A stretch of 64,000 bases of DNA, taken from positions 1-64,000 of the forward strand of contig JBAYVU010000015.1 of the NCBI GenBank assembly GCA_041674385.1, read 5' to 3'. Below are positions 18,286 through 28,805 of this stretch, one piece after another. The notes under the pieces were generated by a model, which saw only the letters and a program-made list of their open reading frames with translations, was not told the origin of the DNA and searched no databases. The DNA comes from JACRAR01 sp041674385 (GTDB lineage Bacteria > Pseudomonadota > Gammaproteobacteria > Burkholderiales > Rhodocyclaceae). Positions within the stretch are counted from its first letter, which is position 1; every line of letters begins with the position of its first letter. The position numbers and the translations under genes were made by a program.

Positions 18286-19094
18286 GCGGCGACCCCGATC
18301 AGCCATCGACCCAGCGCGCGCGGCAAGTCAATATGCCGCGCCAGCACAAAGCAGGCGATGCATCCTGACAGGAAGAGCGCATCCGCGTGACGCCAGCACT
18401 GCGGTCGCAAAACGCGCAACTCGCCGGCGAAACCGCGCGCGACCATCGCCAGATGGATTCGCTGGGCGCGTTCGAGCGCCCGCAGCAACAGGTGTCCGAG
18501 CAGCGATCCATAAACCGAAAGGCTGGGCCGTTGGCGTCCGCATGCCCGCAGCTCGTGCGCCGCGCCCATGCGCGCCACCTCGCCGGCCAGTACATCGGCA
18601 TAACGATGGAGGAACAGGAGCTGCGTGGTGAAGATGCGCGGCACACCGAGCTGAGTCAGCCCGGCGCAGACACGGTAGAACCCTGTCGTCGCGGTCAGCA
18701 CCAGCGCCGCAGCGACGGTCAGCATGAAACGCAGCAGAATCGAGGCGAAAGAGACCCAGCCGCCGCTGACGCCGACCCCGAACAGGTCGACCAGCGTTGC
18801 GCGATCCAGCAACGGGTTGAAAATGCCGATCATCAGTGCGAAGGGCGAGGCGATCAGCAACTTGCGCGCGACCAGGCGCAGCGGCACGTCGCCCAGAGCG
18901 GCGAGGGCCACCGGGAACAGCGCAAACGGCAGCAGGGCCAAGATGGCGTAACGGTCGAACGAGACCACCGCGACGATGAAGGCGAGCGTGGCAAGAATCT
19001 TGGCGCGGGGATCGAGGCTGGCCAATACGCCGGGTCGCGCGGCAATGGCATCCAGCGAATGCAGGTCGCGCAGCGCGTCGCCGATCCTGCTCAC
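18282..19094 (-). CDS. cbiQ: ECF transporter transmembrane T component CbiQ
   Basis: The 270-residue membrane protein belongs to the CbiQ family. The coupling motifs contacting the ATPases are visible as ARMGAAHELRACG and ERAQRIHLAMVARGF. About five hydrophobic helices precede and follow them. Start is taken at GTG 19092-19094, overlapping the cbiM-like stop as GTGA. The frame is open 37 codons further but those residues are out of family. Translation is probably coupled on both sides. Confidence 0.9.
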   Translation of the reverse strand: MSRIGDALRDLHSLDAIAARPGVLASLDPRAKILATLAFIVAVVSFDRYAILALLPFALFPVALAALGDVPLRLVARKLLIASPFALMIGIFNPLLDRATLVDLFGVGVSGGWVSFASILLRFMLTVAAALVLTATTGFYRVCAGLTQLGVPRIFTTQLLFLHRYADVLAGEVARMGAAHELRACGRQRPSLSVYGSLLGHLLLRALERAQRIHLAMVARGFAGELRVLRPQCWRHADALFLSGCIACFVLARHIDLPRALGRWLIGVAA

Positions 19095-20107
19095 GAGGAA
19101 CTGCGGCGTCGCCGCAGCAGGTAGCCAATGCTTATTACCAGACCCAGGGTGATCGCGGCGCCGATGAGGCTGGCCAACGAGCGACTCGAATCGACGGCGG
19201 GCCATGCCGCTTCGTTCGATCTGCCAGTGGGCGGCTTGTCGTCTGTCATCCCGGTGATCTTATGCTGAGCCTGTGCCGTGTGGAAACCCGATTCCGGCGC
19301 CGGCAGTGTGGCGCTTCCGGCAGCGTGCGCTATCGACCATTCCAGTCCGTCGGGCTGAGTCGAGGCGAACCATGAGAAGACCCCCGCCGTCAGCACGGTG
19401 GCAATGCCTAGAGCGAGCAATAGCGGTTTGCGGGAAGATATAGGTATAGGCGAAGCGGCATTGGCCATGAATAGATCAGGGCGGGCGCGGCGCACGAAGA
19501 GAATGACGATGGCGGTCGCCAGACCTTCGACGAGACCGATGGCCAGATGGATCGGCTGCATCAGCAGCAGGAAGGTGCTGATCGGCAGATTTGATATTCC
19601 CGAGAACATTGTCTCAAGGACGACGGCGAATGCGCCCAATTGCGAACCGACGACGGCTGCCAGCGTGGCCACGATGGTGATTCGTCGCTGCGAACTCGCC
19701 AGACGGTCTGCGCCGAGCAGCGGACGGTAGACCAGCAGGTAGCCCGCGAAGCACGGGAATACGCCAAGATTGAAGATATTGGCGCCGAGTGCGAGGAGAC
19801 CGCCGTCGGCGAAAAACAACGCCTGCACCGTCAGTATCGAGGCAATTACAACGCAAGCGGCATGAGGCCCGAGCAGGATCGACAGCAGCAAGCCCCCGCC
19901 TATGTGCCCGCTGGAACCCGTCGCCGGGATCGTGAAATTGATCATTTGTACCGCGAAGACAAAGGCGCCGAGCACGCCCATCAGCGGTATCAGACGCTCC
20001 TCGTCACCTTGGCGAATGCGCCGCGAACACCATGCCAACGTGGCAGTGGAGGCTGCCCACAGCGTGACGCCAACAGTCGGTGAAATGAGGGCATCGGCCA
20101 TATGCAT
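19091..20107 (-). CDS. cbiM: ECF Ni/Co substrate component CbiM fused to a CbiN-like tail
   Basis: The 338-residue product starts MHMADALISP, the metal-coordinating N-terminus of CbiM/NikM (His2 and His-like ligands). The central motif is ATGSSGHIGGGLLLSILLGPHAA. About 210 residues of CbiM are followed by a helix, a loop (PDGLEWSIAHAAGS, the PDGLE domain of CbiN/NikN) and a last transmembrane helix ending in arginines. This fuses the two subunits that are separate in the canonical system. The start ATG at 20105-20107 has AAGGA upstream; a second ATG two codons later is possible. The C-terminal PDGLE domain fusion is characteristic of many NikMN proteins. Confidence 0.9.
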   Translation of the reverse strand: MHMADALISPTVGVTLWAASTATLAWCSRRIRQGDEERLIPLMGVLGAFVFAVQMINFTIPATGSSGHIGGGLLLSILLGPHAACVVIASILTVQALFFADGGLLALGANIFNLGVFPCFAGYLLVYRPLLGADRLASSQRRITIVATLAAVVGSQLGAFAVVLETMFSGISNLPISTFLLLMQPIHLAIGLVEGLATAIVILFVRRARPDLFMANAASPIPISSRKPLLLALGIATVLTAGVFSWFASTQPDGLEWSIAHAAGSATLPAPESGFHTAQAQHKITGMTDDKPPTGRSNEAAWPAVDSSRSLASLIGAAITLGLVISIGYLLRRRRSSS

Positions 20108-20205
20108 GGCGGATTCCTTTTCAAAGACGTCGTATGGGAAATAATATAATCGTATTGCACCAGCAATGGAAGCGAGTGCTTCCGAGCACTTCCTGTTGAT
20201 CGGCG

Positions 20206-20985
20206 CTATTGAAGGATCAGCTTGCCGGCAACCAGCAGCAGCATGCCGGCCAGGGTCGGCCGCAGCACCCGTTCCGAAATGCGGGTGGCGATGTGGCTGC
20301 CGATAAAGATGCCCGGCAACGAACCCAGCAGCAGGGCGCCGAGCAGCGTCCAATCCACGCTGCCCAGCCACCAGTGACCGAGGCCCGCCACCAGCGTCAG
20401 CGGTACGGCGTGGGCAAGATCCGAGCCGACGATGCGTTGCGTGGAGAGCTTCGGATAGAGGAAAAGCAAGGCCGTGACGCCCAGCGCGCCGGCCCCGACC
20501 GAGGAGATCGACACCAGTGTGCCGAGAATGGCGCCGGTAACGACAGTGCAGCGTTCTGTGCGGCGCAGATTGGGGACGGCGGGCGCATGGCTTAATGCGA
20601 AGGCCTCCAGGCGGCGGCGGAAGATTAGCGCCGTGGCGGTCAGGAGCAGGGCTATTCCGAGCGCGAACGAGATCAACTGGGTGGCGCCGCCTAATCCTCC
20701 CGGGGAAAAACGCGAGACCAGCAACAGGGTAAGTATCGCTGCCGGCAGACTGCCGGCGGCGAGCAGGGCGGTGATGCGCCAGTCGACGTTGCCGCGTGTG
20801 GCATGAACTAAAGTTCCGCCCGACTTGGTGATGGCGGCATACAGCAGATCGGTGCCGACCGCCGCCGCCGGATGAATGCCGAACAGCAGCACCAGAAGCG
20901 GCGTCATCAGCGAGCCGCCGCCGACGCCGGTAACCCCGACAATAGCCCCGACGGCAAATCCCGCAAGTGTGTAGGCGAAGTCCAT
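20206..20985 (-). CDS. TauE/SafE family exporter (sulfite/organosulfonate type)
   Basis: The 259-residue protein has 7-8 hydrophobic helices and the repeated TauE/SafE motif: GVTGVGGGSLMTPLL in the first half and SSVGAGALGVTALLFLYP in the second. Members export or import sulfite, sulfoacetate or related anions; specificity is not predictable. It sits 98 bp upstream of cbiM on the same strand, close enough for co-transcription. The sulfur-assimilation genes nearby make sulfite export an attractive but unproven role. Confidence 0.88.
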   Translation of the reverse strand: MDFAYTLAGFAVGAIVGVTGVGGGSLMTPLLVLLFGIHPAAAVGTDLLYAAITKSGGTLVHATRGNVDWRITALLAAGSLPAAILTLLLVSRFSPGGLGGATQLISFALGIALLLTATALIFRRRLEAFALSHAPAVPNLRRTERCTVVTGAILGTLVSISSVGAGALGVTALLFLYPKLSTQRIVGSDLAHAVPLTLVAGLGHWWLGSVDWTLLGALLLGSLPGIFIGSHIATRISERVLRPTLAGMLLLVAGKLILQ

Positions 20986-21155
20986 GGTACGTCCCGTGTT
21001 GTGAGAAGCCCATCGTACAAGCCGCGTATATGTTTTACAAATACTTAAATAGAAGTATCAAATAACCAAGGATTATTAGCGACCGGGTTGAGCTGCCGAA
21101 GCCGACGTCCGCAATGATCGTGCGATGAGAATCAAGTCCGGCGCATGGCTTGTGC

Positions 21156-21184
21156 TTGCATCGGGCGGAAAAGGCCCCTATAAT
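21156..21184 (+). promoter_or_regulatory. sigma-70 promoter of rpsT
   Basis: TATAAT at 21179-21184 is a perfect -10. TTGCAT at 21156-21161 is a weak -35 at the ideal 17-bp spacing. The predicted start would leave a leader of about 28 nt before rpsT. Confidence 0.75.
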
Positions 21185-21218
21185 GCGCGCCTTTCATGCT
21201 CCCGCTGGAACAATACCC

Positions 21219-21479
21219 ATGGCAAACAGTGCACAAGCGCGCAAGCGCGCCCGTCAGGCGATCAAGCAGCGTGCCCACAACATGAGTCTGCGTTCGACCC
21301 TGCGCACTGCGATAAAGAAAGTGCAGAAAGCCATCGTCGCCGGTGACAAGACAGCCGCTCAGTCCGTCTTCTCCGAGTCGATGAGTGCCATCGACAGCAT
21401 CGCAGACAAGAAAATCATTCACAAGAACAAGGCTGCCCGCCACAAAAGCCGTCTGTCGGCGGCCATCAAGGCGCTCTAG
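21219..21479 (+). CDS. rpsT: 30S ribosomal protein S20
   Basis: The 86-residue product is basic throughout (MANSAQARKRARQAIKQRAH start, HKNKAARHKSRLSAAIKAL end), as in bS20. It binds 16S rRNA in the 30S subunit. ATG 21219 gives the exact family N-terminus. It has a strong promoter but no good Shine-Dalgarno, as is common for the rpsT leader. In many proteobacteria murJ lies nearby; here a different, poorly characterised region follows. Confidence 0.97.
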   Translation: MANSAQARKRARQAIKQRAHNMSLRSTLRTAIKKVQKAIVAGDKTAAQSVFSESMSAIDSIADKKIIHKNKAARHKSRLSAAIKAL

Positions 21480-21850
21480 CACCGCTTCCTTTGGTTTTAG
21501 GGTACCCGCCTTTGGCGGCAGGGCACTAGCCCTATTCGCGGTGGAGCTGTTCTGCCGTCAGCGCGGCAGGTTAAGCGCATCCCAACTTCCAGGTATTTGA
21601 GTCCTTTCTGCTGCGGGACGGGTGGCTCGTGTCCCGGTGCAAGCCGGGTCGGATATGGGCGCGAGCCTGTGTTAGCAGGCTGTCCGGAAAAACCTCCGCA
21701 CCGCGCCTCGTTTTCCGTCAAGATTCCCTTGTGATGCCGCATCTATGAGAGGGATATGGGATAAACTTCATAATAAATAGAATACTAGCTTGATTTTATG
21801 TGATCATATCCATATACTGAGCTGATCTTATTGACGTTTAAGGGGTTTCC
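21480..21850. other. 371-bp region without a clear gene after rpsT
   Basis: No reading frame with family features is visible. It holds several small G/C-rich inverted repeats (CCGCCTTTGGCGG near 21508, CTGCCG/CGGCAG near 21555) and one copy of the dispersed palindrome GGGCACTAGCCC (21521-21532). The last 70 bp are AT-rich and likely contain the promoter of the next small gene. No T-run terminator for rpsT is obvious. Confidence 0.5.
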
Positions 21851-22072
21851 ATGTTTCCCCCTGTGTTGACCAAGTATGCTTTCCGGATTCGCACGCGCGT
21901 CGGGTTGGTTGTCGACAACCTGATGATCCATGGTCAAGACGAAGACGATGCGCAACGCAAACTTCGCCAGATTTATCGCGACTGCGAGATTCTCGGCTGC
22001 GTCTGCCATCGTGGCAACGTGCGCCCACCGCCGGCGAATTTTGAAGACGTGCTGAGCCTGATTACCCGTTAG
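21851..22072 (+). CDS. small conserved-looking hypothetical protein (73 aa)
   Basis: The 73-residue product has a soluble, balanced composition. It begins MFPPVLTKYAFRIRTRVGLV with charged, tyrosine-rich middle (DAQRKLRQIYRDCE) and two cysteines. ATG 21851 has AAGGGG seven bases upstream. It resembles small proteins I recall from Gallionellaceae-type genomes, but no domain or function is known. Its stop overlaps the stop of the convergent parA-like gene by three bases. Confidence 0.65.
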   Translation: MFPPVLTKYAFRIRTRVGLVVDNLMIHGQDEDDAQRKLRQIYRDCEILGCVCHRGNVRPPPANFEDVLSLITR

Positions 22073-22841
22073 TCGGACGGTAGCAAGAGAAGCTCCTTGG
22101 CGAGCAATTCGTCAAGAAGTGCGGCGTAGTCCTGGGCACCACGGCTGTCCGCGGCGTGAGTGAAAATATCCCGGTTTACTGCGGGTGCTTCGGCTACCGC
22201 GACATTTTCCGAAATGACCGTTTCGCAAACTTCATCGCCAAAATGATCGCGCAGACGTTTTTGAACTTCAAAGCTCATGTTGCGGCGGCGGTCGAAGCGC
22301 GTCAATAGGTAATGCCGGCCAATGCGTCGCTTGAGCACCGGTTCGAGAGCCGCCAGCGTACGTTCGATCTGCAACGCGCCGCGCATGGAAAGAAAATCCG
22401 AGGAAATCGGGATCAGTACTTGATCGGCGGCGAAAATGGCATTTAAGGACAGGACGCCGAGAAAAGGGCAGCAGTCGATGAGGACATCGCAGTTGCTGGT
22501 GTCGAAGCTGGCCAACCCCTGATTCAGGCGACTGAGAATGTTCGGTCCCTTACCGAAAATCGAGTCGACCTTGATAAGTTCCGCATGGGCCGGAATCAAC
22601 TGGCCGACGCTGGGCCAATCGACGGTCAACGATGCGAGGGGGGTGTTGTCGCGGTAAAAAGCGAACATGCTGGCGGACACGTCGTTCAGCGCCTTGCCAT
22701 GAATCGCTGACAGATGAGCCTGCGGATCGAGGTCGATCAGTAACACCGAGCGCTCCCGGCGCGCCATTGCCGCGCCGAGATTGAGCGTGCTGGTGGTCTT
22801 GCCGACACCGCCTTTTGGTTGAAAACTGCGATTCGCGCCAT
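22069..22841 (-). pseudogene. ParA/MinD-family ATPase, frameshifted in Walker A
   Basis: Translation from ATG 22839-22841 gives MARIAVFNQK and then leaves the family frame. The next frame gives GGVGKTTSTLNLGAAMARRERSVLLIDLDPQ in two pieces; joining them restores a ParA P-loop NTPase of about 257 residues. The DNA reads AAAAGGCGGTGTCGGC where AAAAGGGCGGTGTCGGC would keep the frame, so one G is missing (about 22811-22812). The downstream part is intact: switch IDCCPFLG, IPISSDFLSMRGALQ. Either a pseudogene, a sequencing error in a short homopolymer, or rarely a -1 shift on AAAAG. GAGGA lies upstream of the ATG. Confidence 0.75.
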
Positions 22842-22921
22842 TGTGTCCTCACTGTACAGGCCGCTATTTTTCACATAAGATGCGTCTTTGTGCAAGACAT
22901 GCTTTGAATTTCTTGTAAAAC

Positions 22922-22943
22922 CACGGCGGCGCAAGCCGCCGTG
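22922..22943. terminator. GC hairpin CACGGCGGC-GCAA-GCCGCCGTG
   Basis: A perfect 9-bp stem with a GCAA tetraloop, followed by TTATTT, sits between parA and argD. The T-rich tail reads on the plus strand, but no plus-strand gene lies just upstream. It may be a dispersed repeat or an attenuator-like structure in the argD leader. Confidence 0.5.
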
Positions 22944-22975
22944 TTATTTGGAATGAATGTTTTTGCGGGGTTGCC

Positions 22976-24148
22976 ATGCCGCACCTGATGAATGTTTATG
23001 CCCGGTTGCCGATCGCTTTTACCCACGGGCAGGGAGCTTGGCTCTACGACGAGCAGGGGCGTCGTTATCTCGATGCGCTTGCCGGGATCGCCGTCAATAC
23101 CCTGGGCCACGCTCATCCGCGGCTGGTCAAGGCGCTCGCCGAGCAGGCAGGGCGGCTGATCCACACCTCCAACCTGTATCAAATCCGCGAGCAGGAAAGG
23201 CTGTCCGACAGGCTGGCGGCATTGTCCGGCATGGATGAGTCGTTCTTCTGCAACTCCGGCTGCGAAGCCAACGAGGCGGCGATCAAGCTGGCGCGGTTGT
23301 ATGGCCACAACAAGGGTATCGATCAGCCGGCCATCATCGTCATGGAAAAGGCTTTTCACGGGCGCACTTTGGCCACTCTCTCGGCGACCGGCAACCGCAA
23401 GGTGCAGGCCGGGTTCGAGCCGTTGGTGGCGGGCTTTGTCCGCGTGCCCTTCGACGACTTGGCGGCGGTCGAGGCCGTCGCCCAGCATAATGCCAATGTC
23501 GTTGCCGTGCTGTTCGAGCCAATCCAGGGCGAGGGCGGCATCCGCCTGGCGCATGACGAGTACATCAGCGGGTTGAGCCGTATCTGTGACGCCAAGGGTT
23601 GGCTGTTCATGGTGGACGAGGTGCAATGTGGTACCGGCCGCACCGGCCGCTGGTTTGCCCACCAGCACGCAGGCATTAGGCCGGACGTGATGACTTTGGC
23701 CAAGGGGCTGGGTTCCGGCGTACCCATCGGCGTCTGCCTGGCCGCAGGCAGAGCCAGCGGCGTTTTCAAGCGGGGCAATCACGGTTCGACTTTCGGCGGC
23801 AATCCGTTGGCCTGCGTTGCCGCACTGACTACGCTTGAGGTGATCGAACAGGAAGGCCTGTTGGCGCATGCGCTGACGCTCGGCGAAACTATCCGGGGCG
23901 GCTTGCGTGAGGCGCTGAAGGGAATGGCCGGGATCGTCGAGATCCGCGGCGACGGCCTGATGATCGGCATCGAGTTCGACCGCAACTGCGGCGAATTGGT
24001 CGAGCGCGCGCTGGCAGCCGGCCTGCTGATCAATGTCACGGATGACAAGGTGGTGCGTCTGTTGCCGCCGCTGATCTTCAGCGAGGCCGAGGCGCAGCAG
24101 CTGGTCGTAACGCTCTCCCGCGTCATTCGCGAATTCCTGGGAGCGTAG
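22976..24148 (+). CDS. argD: acetylornithine aminotransferase
   Basis: The 390-residue fold-type I aminotransferase has YDEQGRRYLDALAGIAVN, FCNSGCEANEAAIKLAR, the FHGRTLATLSATGN loop and PLP lysine in TLAKGLGSGVPIG. Length and loops fit ArgD (acetylornithine/succinyldiaminopimelate type) in arginine and lysine synthesis. It is first of argD-argF-argG with only 3 bp to argF, so the three likely form one operon. Confidence 0.95.
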   Translation: MPHLMNVYARLPIAFTHGQGAWLYDEQGRRYLDALAGIAVNTLGHAHPRLVKALAEQAGRLIHTSNLYQIREQERLSDRLAALSGMDESFFCNSGCEANEAAIKLARLYGHNKGIDQPAIIVMEKAFHGRTLATLSATGNRKVQAGFEPLVAGFVRVPFDDLAAVEAVAQHNANVVAVLFEPIQGEGGIRLAHDEYISGLSRICDAKGWLFMVDEVQCGTGRTGRWFAHQHAGIRPDVMTLAKGLGSGVPIGVCLAAGRASGVFKRGNHGSTFGGNPLACVAALTTLEVIEQEGLLAHALTLGETIRGGLREALKGMAGIVEIRGDGLMIGIEFDRNCGELVERALAAGLLINVTDDKVVRLLPPLIFSEAEAQQLVVTLSRVIREFLGA

Positions 24149-24151
24149 CGC

Positions 24152-25075
<924 letters not shown>

Positions 25076-25101
25076 TTGGTATACGGAACGGAAAGAACAT
25101 T

Positions 25102-26331
<1,230 letters not shown>

Positions 26332-26346
26332 GGCTCGGCTACGTCC

Positions 26347-26556
26347 ATGTTCGGTTTCAGCGAAGAGCAGTTTTCCGAGTTCTTCGTCACCTATGGCGTG
26401 GCCGCATTCATCCTCTTCATGCTGTTCATCGTCGGCGAACTGGCCTACAAATCCAAGGCTGGCAAGACCGGTACCCTGGTACTGTTTTTTGTTCTCGGCT
26501 TTGGCATGTTCGGTTTCGTCGCCAAATCCATCATCCAGAAATTGTGGGGAATCTAA
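26347..26556 (+). CDS. DUF2788 family small membrane protein
   Basis: The 69-residue product has two hydrophobic helices around residues 14-31 and 42-60 with a short charged loop (YKSKAGKTG). It begins MFGFSEEQFSEFFVTYGVAA and ends FVAKSIIQKLWGI, matching DUF2788, a short inner-membrane family of unknown role. It follows argG by 15 bp and precedes ppnP by 2 bp, so it is presumably in the same transcript. Confidence 0.85.
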   Translation: MFGFSEEQFSEFFVTYGVAAFILFMLFIVGELAYKSKAGKTGTLVLFFVLGFGMFGFVAKSIIQKLWGI

Positions 26557-26558
26557 AC

Positions 26559-26873
26559 ATGTCGCAGTTCGATAATGTGTCCGTGGTCAAGAAGGCCAAC
26601 GTTTATTTCGATGGCAAGTGCATCAGTCATACCGTGCTGCTTGCCGACGGCACCAAGAAAAGCGTCGGCGTGATTCTGCCCGCCACGCTGACATTCAATA
26701 CCGGCGTGCCGGAAATCATGGAAGGCATTGCCGGCGAATGCCGGGTTCGTTTGAAAGACGCAATGGAATGGCAGCGCTATACTGCCGGTCAGTCTTTCCA
26801 TGTACCCGCCAATTCCAGTTTCGACATCGAAGTGAGCGGCGAGCCATATCATTACATCTGCTCCTTCGGCTGA
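26559..26873 (+). CDS. ppnP: pyrimidine/purine nucleoside phosphorylase PpnP
   Basis: The 104-residue cupin has the PpnP (DUF1255) pattern: VYFDGKCISHTVLLADG at the front, TFNTGVPEIMEGIAGECRV in the middle, and QSFHVPANSSFDIEVSG near the end. PpnP cleaves several nucleosides with phosphate in nucleotide salvage. It is immediately downstream of DUF2788. Confidence 0.92.
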   Translation: MSQFDNVSVVKKANVYFDGKCISHTVLLADGTKKSVGVILPATLTFNTGVPEIMEGIAGECRVRLKDAMEWQRYTAGQSFHVPANSSFDIEVSGEPYHYICSFG

Positions 26874-26949
26874 CGCTTCTGCTTGCGGCATCGGTTTCAC
26901 GAGGTTGCATCGACTCAGCGAGGGCTTCCGCTGATCATTGGGCAGGCAT

Positions 26950-28713
26950 ATGCTTCCAACAGACTTTTCCTCTCTTTACGACTGGACTCCTGCCGCCAAA
27001 TTGCCCTACGGCGATTTTCTGCGCGCCAAACAGGCCGAAAGCCCGGTTCGCTATGGAATCGACAACCAGAGCAAAGAAGTCATTGCGACGAATCAGCAGT
27101 TGTCGCAGCGAGGCATTGAGGTTTTATCCGTCGACCTCGAACGCGGCTTCACCATGCTTTCCCAGGATATCGGGCTGGCCGAGACAGGGCAGGAGGCTGG
27201 CAGCTTAACTCCCAATACGGGTACTAGCCCAGAGGCGGGCGCTAGTATCCTAGGAACAAATGCGGGCACTGGTACCCCAGAAGCAAATTCGGGCACTAGT
27301 GCGGAAATTGCGGGTTCGTTTCACTGGGGCTTCAGTGAAGTTTTGATTTCGCAAGGCCAGATGAACATCCATCTGGATGAACTGGTCAAGCTGACAAAAA
27401 CGCCTTCCCTGACTTGGGCCTGCGAGCAATTTGTGCTGGGGCGCGACGAATTTCGGCGACATCTGTACAAGGAAGCGCTCCAATCGGTGACTCGCGCCAT
27501 CGAGGGGCAGGGAAGCAACCAGGGGAACGATACCGAGTTTCGCTTCCATTTCCTGGTTGGAACCATCAGGTTGGGCAGCCATTGCAATACCTCGCCTGAA
27601 CTCATCAATCCGCAACTTGCCCAGCAAGCCTTTCTGGCAGCTGCTCGCTGTGCGGAAGCGACCTATCCGGCGGACGCCGGGCAAGCGCTGATTTGCGCCG
27701 GGCGCGCTGCCCTCGTTGCGGGAGAGATCGAGGATGCAATCAGGCATACCCGCAAAGGCTTGAACGCACTGCCGACTCATGCGATCGGCATGTATCAGCT
27801 GGCGCGGGCGCTATTCTTGAGGGGGATGCGCGAGGAAGCAGCGGATTGGCTGGCCGAGGCGATCCTGCTGAATGTCGAACAGGCCCTGCACGCCTCAGGC
27901 GACCCCGATTTCATTGCGAAGACGGACTTTCTGGTTGGCGTGTTGCGCCAGGCGCTCGAACGTTACGAAGCTCGTCACAGGCAGGTCGCCGAAAGATATC
28001 GGCGTGCGTGGCAAACCATGCGGGATTTTTCCTTTAAGGAAGTGCCTGCAGATGCCATGCAGTTAAGGGGGCTCATCGAAATTCAGGTAGTCTCCGAGTC
28101 GTCCGAAGCAATGGCGGCATCAAAGACGCTGTTTGGATACAGTGCCGCGATAAATCATCATCTACAGGGATTCCGGTTATTCCCGGCCTGTTTCGATGAA
28201 TTCAAGGCGCATTGTATCGGAGAGTTGCGAAAGGAGATTCTCCCTCCTCCGCGTCGGGAAGACTATTTGCCTGCCAACTCGTCCGAGATTTTGCAGGGTG
28301 GCCATGGTTTTTCCAAGGCAGGGTTGGCGAGCGGCATCGTCAGCGGAATAACGGTTCTCTTGTTCGAGAGCTCCCAGATCGCGCGACCGATATACCGGGG
28401 GATTCTGGACTCAATGTCCGAATTGTTCTTGATCCCGTTCTTGACCGCTGTCGGTATCACCGCTGTTGTGGTCGTGGCGGAGGATATGTACCGTGAATAC
28501 GTTCGTTCAAAACACAAGTCTGCCCTGGCTGCTTTTCAGACAGCCTCGTATACCTATACCAATTTGAAGAACTCGCTGGAAGAAGAAATTGCGGACATCC
28601 AGCGTATACACGCGCCCAAGGAGTTTACCCTGCCTGCCAATCTTGCCAAACCGGGTGCGCCATCCGGCGCGCTTGCCGCACAAAAACGCGCAAGCGGTTG
28701 GGCGAACTTATAA
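26950..28713 (+). CDS. TPR-like two-helix membrane protein with a repetitive insert, unknown function
   Basis: The 587-residue product has an N-terminal soluble part (about 1-80) and a Gly/Thr/Ser-rich insert with repeated GTS units (about 85-122). An alpha-helical TPR-like region (about 125-390) contains the module KTPSLTWACEQFVLGRDEF...YKEALQ, seen in a family of TPR proteins. Two hydrophobic helices follow (about 455-475 and 485-510), then a charged coiled-coil tail. The start is ATG 26950; a TTG twelve bases upstream is possible. Codon use is slightly more AT-rich than its neighbours, suggesting transfer. I cannot assign a function; a membrane-bound scaffold is a fair guess. Confidence 0.7.
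   Translation: MLPTDFSSLYDWTPAAKLPYGDFLRAKQAESPVRYGIDNQSKEVIATNQQLSQRGIEVLSVDLERGFTMLSQDIGLAETGQEAGSLTPNTGTSPEAGASILGTNAGTGTPEANSGTSAEIAGSFHWGFSEVLISQGQMNIHLDELVKLTKTPSLTWACEQFVLGRDEFRRHLYKEALQSVTRAIEGQGSNQGNDTEFRFHFLVGTIRLGSHCNTSPELINPQLAQQAFLAAARCAEATYPADAGQALICAGRAALVAGEIEDAIRHTRKGLNALPTHAIGMYQLARALFLRGMREEAADWLAEAILLNVEQALHASGDPDFIAKTDFLVGVLRQALERYEARHRQVAERYRRAWQTMRDFSFKEVPADAMQLRGLIEIQVVSESSEAMAASKTLFGYSAAINHHLQGFRLFPACFDEFKAHCIGELRKEILPPPRREDYLPANSSEILQGGHGFSKAGLASGIVSGITVLLFESSQIARPIYRGILDSMSELFLIPFLTAVGITAVVVVAEDMYREYVRSKHKSALAAFQTASYTYTNLKNSLEEEIADIQRIHAPKEFTLPANLAKPGAPSGALAAQKRASGWANL
27214..27316 (+). repeat. in-frame repeat cluster with ACTAG palindromes
   Basis: About 100 bp inside the TPR gene holds repeated units of the type GGG(T/C)ACTAG(C/T), at 27219-27230 and 27291-27302. 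A diverged copy (GGGCACTGGTACCC) lies near 27264, and two more CTAG sites at 27242 and 27250. The translated result is a run of GTS/GTG repeats. The same motif occurs between genes elsewhere in the window. Confidence 0.7.
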
Positions 28714-28805
28714 CCTCTTTCCCGGCGCCAGCGCCCAGCCCGCCTGCGGCGGAACTTTGCAAGGTGAGGTATGATTGAACTCAACGACTAACCAGAGAAC
28801 AAGCC

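Noticed and set aside
20108..20205. Possible cobalamin riboswitch or NikR site before cbiM
   Set aside because: Only 98 bp, without a B12 box or GTATGA-N16-TCATAC palindrome; only a direct repeat of CGTAT was seen.
19091..21013. Single 640-codon gene covering cbiM and the TauE exporter
   Set aside because: The first 300 codons are a shadow of the TauE gene in another frame; the real CbiM begins at 20107 with MHMADAL.
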